DNA from: Bordetella ansorpii
GTDB lineage: Bacteria > Pseudomonadota > Gammaproteobacteria > Burkholderiales > Burkholderiaceae_B
Assembly: GCF_900078315.1 (NCBI RefSeq)
Contig: NZ_FKBS01000029.1
Span: 481,654-545,653 of the forward strand
DNA: 64,000 nt
Direction: 5' to 3'
Shown here: one piece after another, positions 1 through 9,685 of the stretch
Numbering within the stretch: position 1 is the first letter of the stretch
Layout of the letters: every line of letters starts with the position of its first letter
Position numbers and translations under genes: made by a program
Notes under the pieces: generated by a model
Database searches by the model: none
What the model was told of the DNA's origin: nothing
The model's input: only the letters and a program-made list of their open reading frames with translations

Positions 1-759
1 GACATCGTCAGCCTGGCCATCTCGTTCATTCCGCTGATCCTGACGGGCGCGGCGTTCTCGGCGCTGTTCGTCATCGTGCCCAACCGGCGGGTCTACTGGC
101 GCGATGCGCTGGTGGGCGGCTACGGCGCGGCCCTGCTGCTGGAACTGATGAAGGCCGGTTTTGCGTACTACCTGACGCGCTTTCCCACCTATACCGTCAT
201 CTACGGCACCTTCGCCACCCTGCCCATCTTCCTGCTGTGGCTGTGGCTGTCCTGGCTGTCGGTGCTGTTCGGCGCCACGGTCGCGGCCAGCCTGCCGATG
301 CTTCGGCTGGGTCGTTGGGAGATCAACCGCTGCGCCGGCGCCGGCTTCATCGACGCCCTGAACGTGCTGAGCGAATTGCGCCGAGCCCAGGGCAGCGTGC
401 CCCCGGGACTCAGCCCCACGACCCTGGCCAAGCGCCTGCAGTTGCACCACGACGAACTGAACGACGTGCTGGAAACCCTCAGCGACATGGGCATGGTGGC
501 CCGTATGGCCGACCAGAACTGGATCCTGTCCTGCGACCCGCACCGCACCACGGTCGAGCCTGTCTTCGAACAATTCCTGCTGGACAGGCGCCAGCGGCGT
601 GTGCGGCAAGACCCCCGCGTGGTCGCGGCCGCGGCCGGCGTGCTGGCCGGCGCCCCGCCGTCACTGGAAGAACTGGCCGGACAGGCGCACAATACGCCAC
701 ATGACACGCCCGACCGCCGCCCGGCGGCGGTAGTTGCGTCGGAAACGGGCGAGAAGTAG
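1..759 (+). CDS. YihY/BrkB family inner membrane protein, 3' part
   Basis: The reading frame is open from base 1, so the N-terminus lies outside the window. The visible part starts in a transmembrane helix (ISFIPLILTGAAFSALF), followed by the VPNRRVYWRDALVGG loop and two more hydrophobic segments, which is the pattern of the YihY/BrkB family. BrkB was named in Bordetella pertussis for serum resistance, but the family's biochemical role is not settled. After the membrane part, from about codon 115, a soluble tail of roughly 140 residues looks like a winged-helix or MarR-like fold (SPTTLAKRLQLHHDELNDVL, then a DMGMVARM segment). I am confident of the family and not of the function. It ends 51 bases before the CBS gene and may be co-transcribed with it. 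Confidence 0.85.
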   Translation, partial: DIVSLAISFIPLILTGAAFSALFVIVPNRRVYWRDALVGGYGAALLLELMKAGFAYYLTRFPTYTVIYGTFATLPIFLLWLWLSWLSVLFGATVAASLPMLRLGRWEINRCAGAGFIDALNVLSELRRAQGSVPPGLSPTTLAKRLQLHHDELNDVLETLSDMGMVARMADQNWILSCDPHRTTVEPVFEQFLLDRRQRRVRQDPRVVAAAAGVLAGAPPSLEELAGQAHNTPHDTPDRRPAAVVASETGEK

Positions 760-810
760 GCCAGGCAGTCTGACTACAAGCCAGATAGTGCGTTCCCCGA
801 GGAGGAAGCC

Positions 811-1299
811 ATGTTGAAAGTCAGCGAAATTCTGCGCGTCAAAGGCAACGCGCTGTTCACCACCACACCCGACACGCCGGTCACGGTGGCCATCCAGACC
901 ATGAGCGAACAGGACATCGGTTCGCTGGTCATCATGGAAGCCGGCATGCTGGTGGGCATGCTCACCTTCCGCGAAATCATCCGCCACATGCACAAGAGCG
1001 GCGGCGCGCTGGCTGATTCCGCCACCATCCGCGGCATCATGGACGATGCCCCGGTCAGCGTCACCCCCAACACCAGCGCCGACGAAGTGCAGCGCCTGAT
1101 GCTGGAAAAACACGCCCGCTACATCCCCGTCATGGACGGCGGCACCTTGCTGGGCGTGATCTCGTTCTACGACATGGCGCAGGCCATCGTGGCGGCCCAG
1201 CAGTTCGAGAACAACATGCTCAAGGCCTACATCCGCGACTGGCCCATGGACAGCAGCGACGCCGAAGGCGAGCCGCAAGCCGAACCCACCAAGTCCTGA
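811..1299 (+). CDS. CBS domain-containing protein
   Basis: This 162-residue protein consists of two CBS motifs, about residues 5-65 and 72-130. The first has the SLVIMEAGMLVGMLTFREI signature and the second the YIPVMDGGTLLGVISFYD signature. CBS pairs bind adenosine nucleotides and usually sense energy state or regulate a partner protein. There is no attached enzyme or channel, so it belongs to the stand-alone CBS proteins common in beta-proteobacteria. The start at 811 is preceded by a strong ribosome-binding site (GAGGAGG). The C-terminal 25 residues are acidic and probably disordered. The regulated partner cannot be told from the sequence. Confidence 0.88.
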   Translation: MLKVSEILRVKGNALFTTTPDTPVTVAIQTMSEQDIGSLVIMEAGMLVGMLTFREIIRHMHKSGGALADSATIRGIMDDAPVSVTPNTSADEVQRLMLEKHARYIPVMDGGTLLGVISFYDMAQAIVAAQQFENNMLKAYIRDWPMDSSDAEGEPQAEPTKS

Positions 1300-1392
1300 G
1301 GACGGCCCGGCCTGCCTTGCGGGCCGGGCGTGAATACCGTGCCGGGCGTGACCGGCATGCTGGAACAGAGGCGCCGTGGGCGCCCCGCGGCG

Positions 1393-2421
<1,029 letters not shown>

Positions 2422-2662
2422 GAAAATCGCTCGGGAAAACGCAGGGAATCGTCTATTTTACGGCGGGTGGCCGGCGGGCGGGTACCCCGGCCCGCCGAAG
2501 CCGAATCGAGCCCCGTCAGGGATGGGCGGAGCCTGCCGGATTGCCCGGAACATGCCACCCGCTGCGGCGCGGCCAGGCTCGTGCCCGGCGTAGTCTAAAA
2601 TTGCCGCGCGAGCCGCTCCGGGCGTGGCCCGCGCGTCCGACAACTCCGTCCGCTTTGAGCCA

Positions 2663-3631
2663 ATGGCCGTATTCACTCCTGTATCCGACGATGATGCACG
2701 CGCGTTGCTGACGCGCTACCAATTGGGAGACCTGGTGTCGCTGCGCGGCATCACGGCCGGCATCGAGAACACCAATTTCTTCCTGCACACCACCACCGGC
2801 GAATATGTGCTGACGCTGTTCGAGGTGCTGACGCAGGAACAACTGCCCTTCTACATCGAGCTGATGCACCATCTGGCGCAGCGCGGCGTGCCCGTGCCCG
2901 AGCCCCAGACGCTGCAAGACGGCACGCGCCTGACCACGATGCACGGCAAGCCCTGCGCCATCGTCAGCCGCCTGCCGGGCGGCTACGAGCCCGCGCCCGG
3001 CCCGCTGCACTGCGCGCAGGCCGGCGCCACGCTGGCGCGCGCCCACCTGGCCGCGCGCGACTTCGGCTTGTATCAGCCCAACCTGCGCGGCCTGTCCTGG
3101 TGGCAGCAGACGGTGCCCAAAGTGCTGCCGTATCTGCAAGCCGAACAAGCCCGCCTGCTGCAAAGCGAACTGCTGGCCCAGACGGAAGCCGCCGCCACGC
3201 CGCAATGGCGGTCGCTGCCCTCGGGCCCGGCGCACTGCGACCTGTTCCGCGACAACGTGCTGTTCGCCGGCACGTTCGAATCGCCGCGCATGGGCGGCAT
3301 CATCGACTTCTATTTCGCGGGCTGCGACACCTGGCTGTTCGACGTGGCCGTCAGCCTGAACGACTGGTGCATCGTGCGCGAAACGGGCGAGTTCGTGCCC
3401 GAACTGGCCCAGGCCTGGCTGTCGGCCTACGCCGAGCACCGCCCGTTCACCAACGAGGAACGCGCCGCCTGGCCGCTGATGCTGCGCGCGGCCGCGCTGC
3501 GCTTCTGGGTCTCGCGCCTGTACGACTTCTACCTGCCGCGTCCGGCGCAGACGCTCAAGCCGCACGATCCGCGCCATTTCGAACGAGTGTTGCAGGCGCG
3601 CCACCATGGCGCCCTGCCCGCCTTGTCCTGA
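2663..3631 (+). CDS. thrB: Homoserine kinase (ThrB2-type, aminoglycoside phosphotransferase fold)
   Basis: The product (322 residues) phosphorylates L-homoserine in threonine biosynthesis. It starts MAVFTPVSDDDARALLTRY and carries GITAGIENTNFFLHT, typical of the APH/choline-kinase-like homoserine kinases of beta- and alpha-proteobacteria, which are not related to the GHMP kinase ThrB of E. coli. The catalytic loop is PAHCDLFRDNVLF at about residue 190-202, and the metal-binding DFY motif is IIDFYFAGCDTWLFD. The ATG at 2663 matches the family N-terminus. A further upstream in-frame start at 2624 would add an atypical 13-residue tail. The gene precedes the BPSS1780-type membrane protein. Confidence 0.94.
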   Translation: MAVFTPVSDDDARALLTRYQLGDLVSLRGITAGIENTNFFLHTTTGEYVLTLFEVLTQEQLPFYIELMHHLAQRGVPVPEPQTLQDGTRLTTMHGKPCAIVSRLPGGYEPAPGPLHCAQAGATLARAHLAARDFGLYQPNLRGLSWWQQTVPKVLPYLQAEQARLLQSELLAQTEAAATPQWRSLPSGPAHCDLFRDNVLFAGTFESPRMGGIIDFYFAGCDTWLFDVAVSLNDWCIVRETGEFVPELAQAWLSAYAEHRPFTNEERAAWPLMLRAAALRFWVSRLYDFYLPRPAQTLKPHDPRHFERVLQARHHGALPALS

Positions 3632-3696
3632 TCCCGCCCATCCGCATAATCGAACATGGTGCGCGAAACGCGCTGACCTCCAGTACATAGACCCCC

Positions 3697-4500
3697 ATGC
3701 AAGCAGCATCGCTACCCGCAACCTCTGGCTGGCAATGGATCCGCACCGGCCTGCAGCTGTTCCTGAAACAGCCCCTGGCCATGTTCGCGTGGTCCACGGT
3801 GGTGGGCCTGTTCGTCCTGTTCGCCGTGCTCACCCTGCCCATCGGCCCGCTGCTGCTGCCGGTGCTGATGCCCATCGTGGCCATGATGAGCATCGCGGCC
3901 GCCAAGCACATCGAGGCCGGCCGCACCATGCTGCCGTCCATGTGGCCCAAGCCCCTGCAGCTTCCCGGCGTCTTCAAGAAGCTGACGCTGATGGGCGTGA
4001 TGTACGCCGTGGCCGTGCTGATTGCCGAGATCGTGGCGGTGCTGCCCTTCACGCGCGACGTGGTCGCGGGCATGGAACTGGCCACTGCCAGCAAAGACCT
4101 GGCGCCCATGATGGCGGCCATGCAGCAGCCGCTGATCCTGTTCGTCATCCTCTATATCCCCATCGCCGCCCTGTTCTGGCATGCACCGGTGCTGGTGGGC
4201 TGGCATGGCCTGCGCATGACGCAGGCCATGTTCTTCTCGGGCGTGGCCTGCTGGCGCAACAAGTGGGCCTTCCTGGTGTACGGCGTGGCCTGGGCGATGA
4301 TCTTCATGTTCATCGACCTGGCCACCGGCCTGATGATCGCCGCCGGCCTGCCGGTCACGCTGGTCAGCACCCTGCAGATGCCCGTCAACATCTCGGCGTG
4401 CGCGGTGCTGTACGCCAGCTTCTATCCAGCCTATGCCTCGGTGTTCAATATCGAGGACGCCAGCGCGAACCTCGACCACCGCGACGGCGCGCACGCATAA
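3697..4500 (+). CDS. BPSS1780-type integral membrane protein
   Basis: This is a 267-residue protein with about five to six hydrophobic helices, starting after a short cytoplasmic N-terminus (SGWQWIRTGLQLFLKQP). The SGWQWI...FLKQPLAMFAW start and the PIGPLLLPVLMPIVAMM segment are characteristic of the uncharacterised beta-proteobacterial family annotated as BPSS1780-type membrane protein. No function is known. It has no enzymatic motif. It lies 65 bases downstream of thrB on the same strand. Its 3' end is convergent with, and covered on the other strand by, the open DUF192 frame. Confidence 0.87.
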   Translation: MQAASLPATSGWQWIRTGLQLFLKQPLAMFAWSTVVGLFVLFAVLTLPIGPLLLPVLMPIVAMMSIAAAKHIEAGRTMLPSMWPKPLQLPGVFKKLTLMGVMYAVAVLIAEIVAVLPFTRDVVAGMELATASKDLAPMMAAMQQPLILFVILYIPIAALFWHAPVLVGWHGLRMTQAMFFSGVACWRNKWAFLVYGVAWAMIFMFIDLATGLMIAAGLPVTLVSTLQMPVNISACAVLYASFYPAYASVFNIEDASANLDHRDGAHA

Positions 4501-4824
4501 GGCGGCGCGCCACGGTTTCAGCGTGACCGCCTTCAACACCTTGCCATCGCGGCCGATGAAGGCGACGTCGATGGCATAGGCCATCCCCATCGTATGCACG
4601 GCCCGGCACGGCCGCAGCCAGACACCGCTGCGCGGGCCGGGCGGCCGCCTGCGCGGCAACAGGCCGAACAGGCGGCCGATGGGCCGGGTAAGGGACAACA
4701 GGCGCAGGCGGTCTCTTGGCAGCGCCCGGCCGGATGCAGGCGGCGCAATCCCGCCATCCTGCGGTTGGCAATCGTGCCGCAGGAAATTTTGTTGCGGGCT
4801 ACGCTGCAGCGGGCAAGTCTGCAT
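3712..4824 (-). CDS. DUF192 family protein with an abnormally long open 3' end
   Basis: The first ~120 codons are a recognisable DUF192 (COG1430) domain: SGVWLRPCRAVHTMGMAYAI and DVAFIGRDGKVLKAVTLKPW at about residues 65-107 match the family's conserved core, followed by a weak VVEVRAG match to the usual terminal beta-hairpin. Family members normally end near here. In this frame no stop occurs, and it runs on antisense through the BPSS1780-type gene to 3712 (370 codons), where the translation is low-complexity and His/Gln/Arg-rich. Either the native stop was lost or the protein has an unusual tail. The real protein-like part is about 4440-4824. The start lies 6 bases after the tadC stop, so it is the last gene of the Tad operon. 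DUF192 genes often sit beside secretion or pilus genes. Confidence 0.5.
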   Translation of the reverse strand: MQTCPLQRSPQQNFLRHDCQPQDGGIAPPASGRALPRDRLRLLSLTRPIGRLFGLLPRRRPPGPRSGVWLRPCRAVHTMGMAYAIDVAFIGRDGKVLKAVTLKPWRAALCVRAVAVVEVRAGVLDIEHRGIGWIEAGVQHRARRDVDGHLQGADQRDRQAGGDHQAGGQVDEHEDHRPGHAVHQEGPLVAPAGHAREEHGLRHAQAMPAHQHRCMPEQGGDGDIEDDEQDQRLLHGRHHGRQVFAGSGQFHARDHVAREGQHRHDLGNQHGHGVHHAHQRQLLEDAGKLQGLGPHGRQHGAAGLDVLGGRDAHHGHDGHQHRQQQRADGQGEHGEQDEQAHHRGPREHGQGLFQEQLQAGADPLPARGCG

Positions 4825-4830
4825 GGCGGC

Positions 4831-5697
4831 CTATCCCAGCGCCGGCAGCAACTGCATCAGGATCGGGAATCCCAGCACGATGAAGGTGCACGGGAAGATG
4901 CAGCCGATCAAGGGCAACAGCATCTTCACCGGCGCCTCCATCGCCAGGCGCTCCGCGCGCTGGAAGCGGTCGGAGCGGCATTGAGCCGCCTGTCCGCGCA
5001 TCAGCGGTCCCAGGCTCATCCCCAGCGAATCCGCCTGCGCCAGCGCCGCCACCCAGGCCTGCAAGGCCGTGCTGCCGCTGCGGACCGCCATGGCCTTCAA
5101 TGCCGCGGTCCGGCCCATTCCCGCTCGCATGTCGGCCAGCGCCCCCTCCAGCATGTCGCGCAGCGGTCCGCCGGGCGCACATTGCGCGGATTGCTGCAAG
5201 GCCCCATGCAATCCCAGGCCGGCCTCGACGCACAGCGTCATCAGGTCGAGCACGAAAGGCATGTCGCGATCGATGCGCAATCGGCGTCGCGTGGCCAGAC
5301 GCCTCAGCCACAGCCGCGGCCAGAGGCCCGCCAAGATGGCCGAGGCGACGGCGGGCATGAGCGGATTCGCCGCCATGCGCAAGGCCAGTGCCGCGGCAAT
5401 GGTCCCCGCGGCCAGCGATGCCAGCCAGGCCAGCGCGGCCAGGTCGGTCTCGGCAATCTGGCGAGGCAGGCCCGCCCGCCCCATCAGCCGGTTCCACCGC
5501 GACCGCGCGCCCCAGGACAACAGGGGGCCGGCCGATCGCGCCAGCCAGGACGTCCAGGGCCAGGCGCTTCGCCACCACCAGGGCAGGACGGGATCGGTGC
5601 GCGGCGCGCGTTCGCCGCGCCACAGCGGCACGCACAGCGCGTAGGCCGCCAAGCCCGCGCACAGGGCCGCCAGGCCCATCGCCAATGCGATCAACAT
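4831..5697 (-). CDS. tadC: Tad pilus inner-membrane platform protein TadC
   Basis: This 288-residue protein belongs to the type II secretion F (GspF/TadC) family. It has an N-terminal transmembrane helix (LIALAMGLAALCAGLAAYAL), a second pair of helices near residues 80-125, the cytoplasmic T2SF domain (FVLDLMTLCVEAGLGLHGAL, then LGMSLGPLMRGQAAQCRSDR) and a hydrophobic C-terminus (LIGCIFPCTFIVLGFPIL). With TadB it should form the membrane platform on which the TadA ATPase drives Flp pilus assembly. It follows tadB with a 9-base gap. Confidence 0.92.
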   Translation of the reverse strand: MLIALAMGLAALCAGLAAYALCVPLWRGERAPRTDPVLPWWWRSAWPWTSWLARSAGPLLSWGARSRWNRLMGRAGLPRQIAETDLAALAWLASLAAGTIAAALALRMAANPLMPAVASAILAGLWPRLWLRRLATRRRLRIDRDMPFVLDLMTLCVEAGLGLHGALQQSAQCAPGGPLRDMLEGALADMRAGMGRTAALKAMAVRSGSTALQAWVAALAQADSLGMSLGPLMRGQAAQCRSDRFQRAERLAMEAPVKMLLPLIGCIFPCTFIVLGFPILMQLLPALG

Positions 5698-5706
5698 GCC
5701 GACTCC

Positions 5707-6552
5707 TCAGATATCGATGTCCACGATGCGGCGGATCAGCAGCACGCCCGCCACTTCCAACACCACGACCACCGCCACCACGGCCCAGCCCAGCGGGGTA
5801 TGCCACAACAGGGCCATGGTGTCGGGCTCCAACTGATCCAACGCCACGGCCAGCAGAATGGGCAACGCGCCCACGATCCAGGCCTGCATGCGGCCCTGCG
5901 CGGTCAGCGCGCGGATTTTGCCCTGCAGTTGCAGGCGTGCACGCAGCGTCTCGGCGATACGCTCCAGCGCCTCGGCCAGGTTGCCGCCGGTCTGCGAAGC
6001 CACGCGCAACGCGGCCACGACCAGCACGGTGGACTCGGACGGCACCCGTGCCTGCAGGTTCGTCAGCGCCTCGGCGAACGGCACGCCCAGCCGCTGCTCG
6101 CGCAGCATCAGGCCGAACTCCTGCGACAGCGGCGCCTCGCTCTGCTCCACGATGTGTTTCAACGCCACGGCCAGGCTGGCGCCCGCGGACAGGCCACCCG
6201 CCAGCGACATCAACGCAGCCGGCAACTGCTTCTCGAAATGCAGTTGCCGATTGCGCCGTACCCCTTCGACCAGCCTCCTCGGCACGCGCACGGCCAGCAC
6301 GGCGGCGATGCCCGCCGCCAGCAGGCTTTGCGTCGCGCCCCACGTCAACAGGCCCAGCAGCAGGCCGCACACCACCGCGGCGAACCAGAGCTGCGCGGGA
6401 TCGATGAACAGGAATATCTCGCCCAGCTTCAGCCCGGCCTCGTGGGTGTACATCTGGCGATAGCGCTGCAGCGCCGGCCCCACCCAGGCCTGGGCGCGCC
6501 ACACCAGCGCCCCCACCGCCAACCCGGTCATGGCGAAGGCCAGCCAGATCAT
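5707..6552 (-). CDS. tadB: Tad pilus inner-membrane platform protein TadB
   Basis: This 281-residue T2SF-family protein starts with a transmembrane helix (MIWLAFAMTGLAVGALVW) and has a central hydrophobic hairpin (LWFAAVVCGLLLGLLTWG). The cytoplasmic domain contains the LPAALMSLAGGLSAGASL motif and the SQTGGNLAEALERIAETLRA motif that mark TadB and GspF. Two terminal helices follow. It overlaps the tadA stop by 4 bases (ATGA), so translation is coupled. It is the expected partner of TadC. Confidence 0.93.
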   Translation of the reverse strand: MIWLAFAMTGLAVGALVWRAQAWVGPALQRYRQMYTHEAGLKLGEIFLFIDPAQLWFAAVVCGLLLGLLTWGATQSLLAAGIAAVLAVRVPRRLVEGVRRNRQLHFEKQLPAALMSLAGGLSAGASLAVALKHIVEQSEAPLSQEFGLMLREQRLGVPFAEALTNLQARVPSESTVLVVAALRVASQTGGNLAEALERIAETLRARLQLQGKIRALTAQGRMQAWIVGALPILLAVALDQLEPDTMALLWHTPLGWAVVAVVVVLEVAGVLLIRRIVDIDI

Positions 6553-8210
6553 GGCGCGCTGTCCTGCAGGGCGGCCATGTACTGCGCGGACGACACGCCC
6601 CCGGCCATCGCCGCCTCATCGTCCTGGCGCCCATCCATGAACGTCGGCCGCAATCCCGTGTCCACGAAGCCGCGCGCCGGATCGTAGCGGAACAATTCCT
6701 GCAATTGGATGCGGCCGCTTTCCATGCCGGTGATCTCGACGATGGCGGTCACCATGCGCCGGCCGTCGGACAGCCGCGCCTGCTGCACCAGGATGTCGAC
6801 GCTGGAAGCGATGTGCTCTCGCACGACGGCCAGCGGCAAGTCCAGGCCGGCCATCAGCGTCATGGCTTCGAGCCGGCCCAGCGCATCGCGCGGCGAGTTC
6901 GCGTGCAGGGTGGTCAGCGAGCCTTCGTGCCCCGTGTTCATCGCGGTCAGCATGTCGAAGGCCTCGGCGCCGCGGCACTCGCCCACCACGATACGGTCGG
7001 GCCGCATGCGCAGGGCATTGCGCACCAGGTCCCGGATGTCGACCCGCCCCCGGCCCTCCAGGTTGGGCGGGCGGGCCTCCAGCGACACCAGATGGGCGTG
7101 ATGCAGGCGCAGCTCGGCGGCATCCTCGATGGTGACGATGCGCTCGCCTTCGGGAATGGCGTTGGACAGGATGTTCAGCAGCGTGGTCTTGCCCGATCCC
7201 GTGCCACCCGACACGACGATGCTCTTGCGGCGACGTACGCACAGGGTCAGCAGGCCCGCCATGGCCATGTCCAGCGAGCCGTAGCGCACGAGATCCGGCA
7301 TGTGCGGACGCTTTACCGGAAACTTGCGGATGGTGAGGCTGGGCCCGCGGATGGCGATGGGCGGAATCACCGCGTTGACGCGCGACCCGTCCGGCAACCG
7401 CGCGTCCACCATCGGCGAGCTTTCGTCGATACGCCGGCCCAGCGGCGCAACGATGCGTTCGATCACCCAGCGCACCGACTGTTCGCTGCTGAACACGGCA
7501 TCGTGCCGCGACAGTTTTCCGCCGCGCTCGACGTAGACCTCGTCGTGGCGGTTGACCATGATCTCGGTGATTCCCGCATCGGCCAGCAGCGATTCCAGCG
7601 GTCCCAGGCCCACGGCTTCGTCCAGTACGGCGCGGCACAGTCTCGCCTGGTCGACGTGCGGCGGCAGATCGGTGTCCTGCCCCACCAGATCGTCCAGCAG
7701 TTTCTCGGCCTCCGCCCGCAGGGCCTGGTCGCTCATTCCCGCGACGTCGCGCCGCCGCAAGTCCAGCGCCTGCAGCAACGCCGCATGCAGGCGCCGGTGG
7801 TACGGCAACAGCCCCATGGCATCCTGCACGGGATCATGGTGGGCGGGAGGCTCGGCGGGGACGGCATCGGCTGCCCGCGACTCGGGCGGAGGGTCTATCG
7901 AGACCGCCATTTGCTGCGGCGGCAAGGCATGGCGCACGCGGATCCGGCATGGCCCGATCACGATCCGGTCTTCGGGCAGCACGGGCGCATGAGTGGCGAT
8001 CCGTAATCCGTTGACCAGCGTGCCAGCCAACGTGCCCAGGTCTTCCAGCACGATGCTGTCGCCGCGCAGCACCAGCCGGGCATGCTCCTTGCCCACGCGC
8101 CAGTTGGCGATGCGCACGTCGCATTGCACGCCCCGGCCGATGGTAAGCGGTGGCGCGCCGACGTGCAGGCGTTGCGCGCCGTCTTCGAAAGTCAGTTCGA
8201 GTTCGAGCAT
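6549..8210 (-). CDS. tadA: FHA domain-TadA/CpaF secretion ATPase fusion
   Basis: The product is 553 residues. Residues 1-95 form a forkhead-associated (FHA) domain with the GR...H...NG pattern (TIGRGVQCDVRI, VGKEHARL, GTLVNGLRI). Residues about 150-540 are a TadA/CpaF ATPase of the type II/IV secretion superfamily, with Walker A GGTGSGKTT at about 335-343, the Asp box and Walker B RIVVGECRGAEAFDM, and the His box TLHANSPRDALGRLEAMTLM. It powers assembly of Flp pili. FHA domains bind phosphothreonine, so the fusion suggests control by Ser/Thr phosphorylation. The start is the ATG at 8210, 2 bases after the secretin stop. An upstream in-frame start would add residues translated from the secretin gene. 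Confidence 0.93.
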   Translation of the reverse strand: MLELELTFEDGAQRLHVGAPPLTIGRGVQCDVRIANWRVGKEHARLVLRGDSIVLEDLGTLAGTLVNGLRIATHAPVLPEDRIVIGPCRIRVRHALPPQQMAVSIDPPPESRAADAVPAEPPAHHDPVQDAMGLLPYHRRLHAALLQALDLRRRDVAGMSDQALRAEAEKLLDDLVGQDTDLPPHVDQARLCRAVLDEAVGLGPLESLLADAGITEIMVNRHDEVYVERGGKLSRHDAVFSSEQSVRWVIERIVAPLGRRIDESSPMVDARLPDGSRVNAVIPPIAIRGPSLTIRKFPVKRPHMPDLVRYGSLDMAMAGLLTLCVRRRKSIVVSGGTGSGKTTLLNILSNAIPEGERIVTIEDAAELRLHHAHLVSLEARPPNLEGRGRVDIRDLVRNALRMRPDRIVVGECRGAEAFDMLTAMNTGHEGSLTTLHANSPRDALGRLEAMTLMAGLDLPLAVVREHIASSVDILVQQARLSDGRRMVTAIVEITGMESGRIQLQELFRYDPARGFVDTGLRPTFMDGRQDDEAAMAGGVSSAQYMAALQDSAP

Positions 8211-8212
8211 GA

Positions 8213-9685
8213 TCAATAGGCTCCGGAAGAAGGAAAAGCGCCAGGCGTCTGCCATTGCGAACCCGCGCCGTTCGGGCCGACCCAACCGCGTCCCGGCGTG
8301 GCAGGTGGCAAAGGCCCCATTTGCGGCGGCTCGGGAAAGGCTTGCTGCAACGCCCGCTGCGCCCGGCGCGCGGTCTGGTCGAACCCCGCGTAGTCGTGCG
8401 ACACGATGCTGGGCGTGACGAAGATGGCCAGCTCGGTGTCTCGCACCTGGGTGCGCCGGGTCGAGAACAGGTTGCCCAGCAAGGGGATGTCGGACAGCAG
8501 GGGCAGGCCCGTGCGCTCGACGGAACGCTCTCTGGACAGGAAACCGCCCAGGACCAGCGTCTGGCCCGAACGCACGTTGAACTCGGTCATGGCGCGGCGG
8601 GTACGCAGCGCGGGGCCGGATGGCAGGCTCATCGAGGCATCGATGGAACTGGCCTCGACTTCGATGCGCGACCGTATCGTGCCGTTGCGATCGATGCGCG
8701 GCGTGATCTGCAGCGACACGCCATAAGGCTTGAACTGGGTATTGCTGCCGCCATTGCTGTCAGTCGTGGCGTAGGGCACTTCGCCGCCCGCCAGGAACGA
8801 GGCCGTGCTGCCGCTGCGGGCCAGCAACTGCGGTTGCGCCAGCAGCACGGCCTCGCCCCGCTGCGCCAGCGCGGAGAGGCTGGCGGCCAGCAAGGCATTG
8901 ACGCCGAAATAGCCCGCTGCCCGCCCGGTGGGCAGCGGCATGGCCAGCGGCGGCTGGCCGGGGCGTTCGGTCAAGGATCCGGCCGCCGATCCGCCATCCC
9001 AGGCCAGCCCTGCCTGCAATCCACCCTGGCTGCTCGAATCCCAGCGCACGCCGAACTCCAGCAGGCGCGAACGCGGCAGTTCGACCACCTGCACGTCCAG
9101 CAGCACCATGCGATCCCATCCGACCTGCCCGGTGAAGTCCAGCACGCCGGGATAGCGTTCGGCCAGCGCGGCGATACGCGCGCGGTCATCGTCGGACAGG
9201 TCGTTGCCTTCGATGACGATGTTGCCGCCGATCTGCGTGCTGCGCGCCGCCGGAATGCCTTCCAGCAGCTTGTCCACCTCGATACGCATGCGGCGCAGGC
9301 CGGCCGCGTAGACGCGCACGGTGTACGCCACGGGCGCCGCTGGGCCGGTCCAGATGTGCACGGTGGACGTGCCCTCTTGCCGCGCGAACAGCACGACCTC
9401 GCGTGCATCGACCGCCATGGCGCTGATCACCTGGCCATTGCCCACCGCGACGCGATGCGCGCCAGGCGCCGCCAGCACGCGGCTTTCGCCAACCTCCAGT
9501 TCGATGTCCGTCGGGACGGACTCGGCCTGCGCCGCGGCCAATGTGGCGGCGGCATCCGCGGGACGCGGCGGCGCATGCCGCTGGGGCCGCGCGGGCATGG
9601 GCGCCGCCAACAGGACGGCCAGCGCGGCGGCCAGCGCGGCGGCTCGCGCGGCGCGCCAGCGGTATCGGCCAGGCGCGCTTGTCAT
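8213..9685 (-). CDS. rcpA: Tad pilus outer-membrane secretin RcpA/CpaC
   Basis: This 490-residue protein has an N-terminal signal peptide (Arg-rich, then a long Ala/Leu stretch ending near PMPARP). A pilus-secretin N-domain (IELEVGESRVLAAPGA) and a BON-like segment (STQIGGNIVIEGNDLSDDDR) follow. The C-terminal secretin domain contains the conserved GQTLVLGGFLSRE and LPLLSDIPLLGNLFSTRRTQ motifs. It should form the outer-membrane ring for the Flp pilus. The ATG at 9685 overlaps the cpaB stop by 4 bases, and the frame remains open upstream only because of GC bias. The C-terminus is Pro/Gly-rich. No RcpB pilotin gene is adjacent. Confidence 0.92.
   Translation of the reverse strand: MTSAPGRYRWRAARAAALAAALAVLLAAPMPARPQRHAPPRPADAAATLAAAQAESVPTDIELEVGESRVLAAPGAHRVAVGNGQVISAMAVDAREVVLFARQEGTSTVHIWTGPAAPVAYTVRVYAAGLRRMRIEVDKLLEGIPAARSTQIGGNIVIEGNDLSDDDRARIAALAERYPGVLDFTGQVGWDRMVLLDVQVVELPRSRLLEFGVRWDSSSQGGLQAGLAWDGGSAAGSLTERPGQPPLAMPLPTGRAAGYFGVNALLAASLSALAQRGEAVLLAQPQLLARSGSTASFLAGGEVPYATTDSNGGSNTQFKPYGVSLQITPRIDRNGTIRSRIEVEASSIDASMSLPSGPALRTRRAMTEFNVRSGQTLVLGGFLSRERSVERTGLPLLSDIPLLGNLFSTRRTQVRDTELAIFVTPSIVSHDYAGFDQTARRAQRALQQAFPEPPQMGPLPPATPGRGWVGPNGAGSQWQTPGAFPSSGAY

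Noticed and set aside
4594-6687. A 697-codon plus-strand frame opposite tadC and tadB.
   Set aside because: Composition (Gln/Arg/His-rich) and position show it is a shadow of the Tad genes.
8210-8285. An upstream start for the FHA-TadA gene at 8285.
   Set aside because: The added residues come from the secretin gene read in another frame, and the ATG at 8210 lies 2 bases after the secretin stop.
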